Of a stretch of DNA of 64,000 nt, positions 62,748 through 64,000 are shown one piece after another (position 1 is the stretch's first letter; the number at the start of each line of letters is the position of its first letter). Made by a program: the position numbers and the translations under genes. Under the pieces are notes generated by a model. The model was not told the DNA's origin and searched no databases. It saw nothing but the letters and a program-made list of their open reading frames with translations. The DNA is taken from contig BGOS01000028.1 of assembly GCA_003569365.1 (NCBI GenBank), positions 36,226 to 100,225 on the forward strand. The letters are read 5' to 3'. The DNA is from Anaerolineaceae bacterium (GTDB lineage: Bacteria; Chloroflexota; Anaerolineae; Anaerolineales; UBA11657).

Positions 62748-62930
62748 TTGCAATAAAACTTTGTGCTACACAGATTTGGATTGGTATTATGCCCTAAAAC
62801 ATCCGCCTTTGTGCGGCGCCGGCGCCACCATTGTTTGGCTTGTTGCCGAACTGGCAACAACAAGGCGCTAAAGTGTTCGCAAGTGGCAACAGCACGCTTT
62901 CGGCACGCGGGTGGCGGGCAGTGCCCGCAT

Positions 62931-62958
62931 TTGACAAATGCTTGAACGGCCCTATACT
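62931..62958 (+). promoter_or_regulatory. Strong sigma-70-type promoter for the terminal repeat protein
   Basis: TTGACA (62931-62936, exact consensus), a 16-base spacer and TATACT (62953-62958). It leaves a leader of about 90 bases with no recognised riboswitch. The rest of the 62748-63054 gap has only a small palindrome (ttgttgcc/ggcaacaa) near 62839. Confidence 0.8.
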
Positions 62959-63054
62959 CACCTTAGCTTCATTGGATGTCGCAGAGGTGTAACGCACTTT
63001 GGTTGCACGGATAGTCCACACTGGAAGGCAGAGTGTGAGCGCAGGAATTAAGTG

Positions 63055-64000
63055 ATGCGGAAATTGCGGGCGGGCTTGGCAGGTTTGCTGGTGGCTGCGT
63101 TTGTGCTGCAGCCGGGCTTGGCTGCGCTGCCGGCAGCGCGCGCTGAAGCTGCGAGCACGCCCACACCGGATGCAGTGCCAACCGTCGCCGCGACCGCAAC
63201 TGCGACCGTCGCCCCGCCGGCCACCGCCACACCTTCAATCCCCAACTTGCCAAGCTTGGCCGCACCGGTGGTTTCAAGTGTCGGCGCCACATTTGCCAGC
63301 GTCACGCTGCCGGCCAAGCCGGATGGCTTTGACAGCTACGGCAACCAGTTTTATGTAAAGCTGTTTACCGCAGCGGATGCCACCAGCGGAGAAATTGTGC
63401 TGGGTGGCTGGCAGTACTCGTACACGCCGTGGGGCACGCTGCAGGCAACTTCGGGCACAGCGCTGCTGCCCGGCACAACCTATTGGGCGCGCTTCTGGCT
63501 GCGCGACAGCCTGGGGCGCGAGGTGTTGTCTGATGCCACAAGCTTTGCCACACTTGGCGCGCCGGCGCTGCCCACGCTCGCCGCACCGGTGGTTTCAAAT
63601 GTCGGCGCCACATTTGCCAGCGTCACGCTGCCGGCCAAGCCGGATGGCTTTGACAGCTACGGCAACCAGTTTTATGTAAAGCTGTTTACCGCAGCGGATG
63701 CCACCAGCGGAGAAATTGTGCTGGGCGGCTGGCAGTACTCGTACACACCGTGGGGCACGCTGCAGGCAACTTCAAACGCAGCGCTGGCTGCCCGGCAGAA
63801 CCTACTGGGCGCGCTTCTGGCTGCGCGACAACTTTGGGCGCACATCATCGTCTGATGCCACAAGCTTTACCACGCTTGGCACGCCGGCGCTGGATGCACC
63901 GGTGGTGACGGCGGTGTTGCCGGACAACGTGATGGTGCGCTGGCCGGCCAAGCCGGTGTGGTTTGACGACGACACGATGACCGAGATCACACTGGTGGCG
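63055..64000 (+). pseudogene. Secreted tandem-repeat protein, frameshifted, running off the window
   Basis: After a signal peptide ('GLAGLLVAAFVLQPGLAALPAARA') and a Pro/Thr/Ala linker, the protein has repeats of 107 residues that look like beta-sandwich surface modules ('LAAPVVSSVGATFASVTLPAKP', 'GWQYSYTPWGTLQATS', 'TYWARFWLRD'). Relative to the first copy, the second has one extra G at 63786/63787 (gcgctgGctgccc). It shifts frame and ends translation at 63855. From 63788 the other frame stays open to base 64000 and continues the repeat ('RTYWARFWLRDNFGRT', then 'LDAPVVTAVLPDNVMV'). This is either a true frameshift or a sequencing error. A ribosome site AGGA precedes ATG 63055. Confidence 0.75.
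63259..63900 (+). repeat. Two 321-base coding repeats
   Basis: Copies begin at 63259 and 63580 (period 321 bases, 107 codons). Their first ~210 bases differ at only a handful of positions, showing recent duplication or conversion. A third, diverged unit starts near 63900. Confidence 0.9.

Noticed and set aside
62959..63054. Possible cyclic-di-GMP or other riboswitch in the leader of the repeat protein
   Set aside because: The conserved core bases of known classes are absent.

Overview
The window is 64 kb of GC-rich bacterial chromosome, densely packed with housekeeping genes. It most likely comes from a member of the Chloroflexota (Anaerolineae-like). This is an inference from several traits: lipoproteins with Pro/Thr/Ala-rich linkers, LysM and LTD surface proteins, a DegV-partner-type DAK2 kinase (FakA-like) next to an Asp23 protein, Gram-positive-style gene orders, F420/PPOX-type oxidoreductases, and no outer-membrane machinery. 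No rRNA is present to settle it.

Layout. 0-4 kb: a membrane-anchored double FAS1 protein, an amino-acid ABC permease and its binding lipoprotein (the ATPase is not here), a pentapeptide-repeat protein and an FmdB-type zinc ribbon. 4-8 kb: an unrecognised overlapping gene pair with winged-helix-like segments, tRNA-Arg, and nnr. 8-12.5 kb (minus strand): YtxH and YtxG-like proteins, mnmA and its cysteine desulfurase, and small proteins. 12.6-24 kb: glgB, a degenerate M1-peptidase-like protein with a LysM tail, folC, a FecR lipoprotein, a tandem (double-length) phosphofructokinase, and two TPR-type membrane proteins. 24-31 kb: tRNA-Pro, tRNA-Gly and tRNA-Met, a LysM-LTD protein, dnaX-ebfC-recR, rpsF-ssb-rpsR, and a PPIC foldase. 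31-43 kb: a DUF4405 membrane pair, then smc, fabD, rpmF, a coiled-coil protein, coaD, recG, fakA-like and asp23 on the minus strand, with rpmB facing away. This order closely parallels the Bacillus rpmB-yloU-yloV-recG-fabD-smc neighbourhood. 43-49 kb: tRNA-Asp, an FAH-family enzyme, divergent purA and purB-guaC, and an MtaA/HemE-type protein. 49-53 kb: a YbbP-like permease and YbbA-like ATPase divergent from a TesA-like hydrolase, the E. coli arrangement. 53-60.8 kb: an M24 peptidase, manC, a YhcH protein, an isoquinoline-oxidoreductase-type molybdenum enzyme pair, an F420/PPOX protein and a double VOC enzyme.

The last 3 kb differ from the rest. 60.8-62.0 kb is AT-richer and decayed: a broken C-terminus of a TaqI-like (type IIG) DNA methylase, a GIY-YIG nuclease gene, a second worn copy of part of the relic, and REP-like inverted repeats. 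It is followed by a membrane protein with an excisionase-like HTH tail. The window ends in a secreted tandem-repeat protein driven by a strong sigma-70-type promoter and interrupted by a single-base frameshift.

No complete insertion sequence, prophage, CRISPR array or recognisable defence system was found. The most notable items are the eukaryote-like tandem PFK, the M1-like pseudopeptidase, the duplicated methylase relic around the GIY-YIG gene, the frameshifted repeat protein, a terminator abutting the fabD start codon, and several genes whose -10 box sits directly upstream of the start codon, suggesting leaderless mRNAs.
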